Below, piece after piece: positions 4,252-5,932 of a DNA stretch of 5,932 bases. The notes under the pieces were generated by a model that was not told the DNA's origin, made no database searches, and saw only the letters and a list, made by a program, of their open reading frames with translations. Position 1 is the first letter of the stretch. Each line of letters starts with the position of its first letter. The translations under genes were made by a program, and so were the position numbers. Source of the stretch: Archaeoglobaceae archaeon (lineage in GTDB: Archaea; Halobacteriota; Archaeoglobi; Archaeoglobales; Archaeoglobaceae); contig JALVYA010000227.1 in the NCBI GenBank assembly GCA_027038095.1, positions 1-5,932 on the forward strand, written 5' to 3'.

Positions 4252-4446
4252 ATGTACAGGGTCAAAGGGTTTTTCAAAATTGGAAATGAGTGGAAAAAAT
4301 TCACGAAAGTTGTGAGTGCGCACAACGAGAAGTTTGCGGTGGAAAAGACGTATTCAATTCTCGGCAGCAACCACAAGGTTAAAAGAAACCTGATAAAAAT
4401 TGAGGAAGTGGAGGAAATAAGCGAAAGCGAGTTTAAGGCGAGCTGA
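4252..4446 (+). CDS. rpl18a: Ribosomal protein LX (eL20/L18a family)
   Basis: A 64-residue archaeal LX protein, matching the first half of eukaryotic eL20 (L18a). Recognisable by MYRVKGFFKIGNEWKKFTKVVSAHNEKFAVEKTYSILGSNHKVKRNLIKIEEVEEI: the family has the same KFTK, AxxEKxYSxxGSxHxVKR and IxI..VEEI positions. It belongs to the large subunit; its exact role is not well established. The start has a good Shine-Dalgarno (GGGGGGAG four bases before ATG). It opens the second transcription unit and is followed 34 bases later by prefoldin alpha, the usual archaeal order LX-pfdA-ftsY. Confidence 0.93.
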   Translation: MYRVKGFFKIGNEWKKFTKVVSAHNEKFAVEKTYSILGSNHKVKRNLIKIEEVEEISESEFKAS

Positions 4447-4470
4447 CGTTTAAAGGCAAACTCTGGTAAT

Positions 4471-4476
4471 GGTGGT
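4471..4476 (+). promoter_or_regulatory. GGTGGT ribosome binding site of pfdA
   Basis: GGTGGT four bases before ATG 4481. The earlier in-frame ATG at 4469 overlaps this motif and would have no site of its own, so 4481 is preferred. Confidence 0.6.
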
Positions 4477-4480
4477 TTTG

Positions 4481-4933
4481 ATGAACGAAGAAAGCATGCC
4501 CGATAAAGCTGAAAATCAGGCTGAAATTCAGGCTAAAGTGAGGGAAAAGCTGCTCGTACTGCAGCAGCTGCAGAGTGAGAGCGAGAGCATCCAGAGAAGG
4601 ATAGTTGAACTAGAACTCGTCGATGCGGAACTCGACAGAACCATAGAGAGTCTGGAATACTTCAATTCCCTCGACGGCAGCGTAGAAGCCCTGATGAATC
4701 TGGGAGGCGGAGTTTTTGCTTACGTTGACGTTAAGGATTCGAAAAAGATGCTCGTTGACGTTGGAGCTGGAGTAATCGTGGAAAAAGAGGTAGGAGACGC
4801 AATAGCTTCTCTCAAAAACAAAAAAGAGAAAATAGAGGAGAACATAAAGAAGCTTGGCGAGGTTTTAGAGCAGATAGCCCGGCAGGCTGAAAGAATACAG
4901 GCAGAGATTGCTGAGCTTACGAAGCAGAAGTAA
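4481..4933 (+). CDS. pfdA: Prefoldin alpha subunit
   Basis: A 150-residue subunit of prefoldin, the jellyfish-shaped alpha2-beta4 cochaperone that holds unfolded proteins and passes them to the thermosome in the cytosol. The architecture is typical: a first coiled-coil helix (about 11-63, VREKLLVLQQLQSESESIQRRIVELELVDAELDRTIESL), a central pair of beta hairpins with the family motif LGGGVFAYVDVKDSKKMLVDVGAGVIVEK (74-102), and a second coiled-coil helix (about 103-150) running almost to the end. The two hairpins distinguish alpha from beta subunits. ATG 4481 is preferred on the GGTGGT site. ATG 4469 and ATG 4496 are alternatives and would change only the poorly conserved N-terminal end. ftsY follows after 13 bases. 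Confidence 0.94.
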   Translation: MNEESMPDKAENQAEIQAKVREKLLVLQQLQSESESIQRRIVELELVDAELDRTIESLEYFNSLDGSVEALMNLGGGVFAYVDVKDSKKMLVDVGAGVIVEKEVGDAIASLKNKKEKIEENIKKLGEVLEQIARQAERIQAEIAELTKQK

Positions 4934-4937
4934 GCTC

Positions 4938-4943
4938 GGTGGT
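4938..4943 (+). promoter_or_regulatory. GGTGGT ribosome binding site of ftsY
   Basis: GGTGGT three bases before ATG 4947, just after the pfdA stop. Fourth copy of this motif in the cluster. Confidence 0.6.
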
Positions 4944-4946
4944 AAA

Positions 4947-5932
4947 ATGTTCAAATTTCTAAAAGAAAAACTGAAATCCTTCAGGAAGAAGGTAGATGAG
5001 ATAGAAAAAAAAGTTGAAAGAGAAGAAGCTGAGAAGGCCGTTGAAAAAGCCGTCGAAGTTGCTGAAAAGCCTGAAAGCCCGGCTGAAGTTAAAGCTGAAG
5101 TCAAAAAAGCTGGAGAAGTAGAGGTTAAAGCTGAAGAAGTCGAAGAAAAAGTTAAGGAAAAGGAGAAATGTTTATCTGCGAAGATTAAAGGAAAAATTGG
5201 AATAAAGGAGAAAGTCTCGGCGCTAATTCTTAAAAGGGAAATTATAATAGACGAAAAAAAGCTTGACGAAATAATTCCCGAACTCGAAGTTATACTGCTC
5301 GAAAGCGATGTCGCTTTTGAAGTTGTGGAGGAAATATCCTCGATGCTCAGAAACAGGCTTGTTGGAAGGAGAAAGAAGATCGGGGAAAAGCTGGCTGACA
5401 TTGTTATTGAAGAGTTAAAGATAATTATAAAAGAAATACTTGATAGAAATAAATTTGATTTTGATGAATACGTGGAAAAGCTCATTTCTGATAGAAAGCC
5501 GGTTGTCATAATTTTTGTTGGTATTAACGGAACGGGCAAAACCACGACAATAGCAAAGCTCGCAAAGAGGTTTATGGACAGAAATCACTCCGTTGTTCTG
5601 GCTGCTGGAGACACGTTCAGAGCTGGAGCCATAGAACAGCTTGAAGAACACGCAAACAGGCTGGGAGTTAAGCTGATCAAGCACAAACCCGGTGCCGATC
5701 CGGCAGCAGTGATATACGATGCAATCGTTCACGCTGAAAGCAAGGAAATAGATGTTGTTCTGGCAGATACTGCAGGCAGAATGCACACGAAGAAGAACCT
5801 GATAGACCAGCTTGAAAAAATAAAAAGGGTTACAGATCCAGACATGACGATATTTGTCGACGAAAGCATAGCGGGTAACGATGCGGTGGAGAGGGCGAGG
5901 ATGTTCAATGAAGCGGTTGGAATTGACGGCTC
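4947..5932 (+). CDS. ftsY: Signal recognition particle receptor FtsY (cut by right edge)
   Basis: SRP receptor GTPase, which docks ribosome-SRP complexes at the membrane translocon. 328 codons are visible without a stop. Residues 1-16 (MFKFLKEKLKSFRKKV) form a basic amphipathic helix, a likely membrane-targeting element. Residues about 17-75 are a highly charged Lys/Glu/Ala/Val stretch with near-repeats such as AEVKAEVKKA, corresponding to the variable acidic A domain. The helical N domain follows (about 85-183, with LEVILLESDVAFEVVEEI), then the G domain: G1 P-loop GINGTGKTTT (192-201), G2 DTFRAGAIEQL (222-232), which has the FtsY form, G3 DTAGR (274-278), then VDESIAGNDAVERARMF. G4 (TKxD) and G5 lie beyond the window. 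DTFRAGAIEQL and FVDESIAGNDAVERA favour FtsY over SRP54. The N-terminal part is visibly more AT-rich than the G domain. Confidence 0.96.
   Translation, partial: MFKFLKEKLKSFRKKVDEIEKKVEREEAEKAVEKAVEVAEKPESPAEVKAEVKKAGEVEVKAEEVEEKVKEKEKCLSAKIKGKIGIKEKVSALILKREIIIDEKKLDEIIPELEVILLESDVAFEVVEEISSMLRNRLVGRRKKIGEKLADIVIEELKIIIKEILDRNKFDFDEYVEKLISDRKPVVIIFVGINGTGKTTTIAKLAKRFMDRNHSVVLAAGDTFRAGAIEQLEEHANRLGVKLIKHKPGADPAAVIYDAIVHAESKEIDVVLADTAGRMHTKKNLIDQLEKIKRVTDPDMTIFVDESIAGNDAVERARMFNEAVGIDG

Noticed and set aside
4238..4320. Out-of-frame ATG at 4238 just before LX, giving a short peptide
   Set aside because: Ends after about 25 codons with no similarity; the ATG lies at the predicted transcription start, over the edge of the LX Shine-Dalgarno.
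4477..4500. TGATGA resembling a C box of a C/D guide RNA near the pfdA start
   Set aside because: It overlaps the pfdA start codon and I found no matching D, C' and D' boxes at normal spacing.
5230..5440. TATA-like stretches inside ftsY
   Set aside because: The coding sequence here is AT-rich and no gene start follows at a suitable distance.
4865..5545. 226-codon minus-strand open frame
   Set aside because: Serine- and phenylalanine-rich mirror of the Lys/Glu codons of prefoldin and ftsY.
1..5932. tRNA, rRNA, CRISPR array, insertion sequence, defence or toxin-antitoxin system
   Set aside because: No cloverleaf, regularly spaced long repeats, transposase motifs or matching gene pairs were seen; nearly all bases belong to housekeeping genes.

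Overview
The window reads as a euryarchaeal chromosome, most probably from the Archaeoglobi or a close relative. This is an inference from four things: archaeal TATA boxes, archaeal or eukaryotic-type ribosomal proteins (eS19, eL39, eL31, LX), archaeal initiation factor 6, prefoldin and a PDCD5-type protein, and codon use rich in AGG/AGA/ATA. Genus cannot be assigned by eye.

Left part, minus strand (1-1769): the first 104 codons of leucyl-tRNA synthetase (leuS, running off the left edge), a small predicted secreted lipoprotein of unknown function (377-874), and a metallo-beta-lactamase-fold hydrolase (906-1769). Each has its own TATA-like box 26-28 bases before its start codon, so each is probably transcribed separately as a leaderless or nearly leaderless mRNA. 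The real hydrolase start is ATG at 1769; the frame stays open far upstream only by chance.

Middle (1770-1902): a 133-base divergent promoter region between the hydrolase and the translation cluster. It holds two opposed TATA boxes, an inverted repeat (1851-1868), a palindrome over the right-hand TATA box, and an 11-mer that recurs before the LX gene.

Right part, plus strand (1903-5932): a conserved archaeal translation and targeting cluster. The order is CRM/YhbY-type RNA-binding protein, rps19e (TTG start), PDCD5-like protein, rpl39e (50 codons), rpl31e, eif6; then a new promoter followed by rpl18a/LX, pfdA (prefoldin alpha) and ftsY (SRP receptor, running off the right edge after the G3 motif). 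Spacing is 4-36 bases inside each unit. Internal genes carry Shine-Dalgarno signals, four of them the same GGTGGT motif, whereas genes right after a TATA box mostly appear leaderless.

Functionally the plus-strand genes cover subunit assembly (YhbY, eS19, eIF6), the exit-tunnel region (eL39, eL31), nascent-chain handling (prefoldin, possibly PDCD5) and membrane targeting (FtsY). I see no mobile element, CRISPR array, tRNA, rRNA or defence system. The less explained parts are the orphan lipoprotein, the hydrolase of unknown substrate, and the helically phased repeats next to two TATA boxes.
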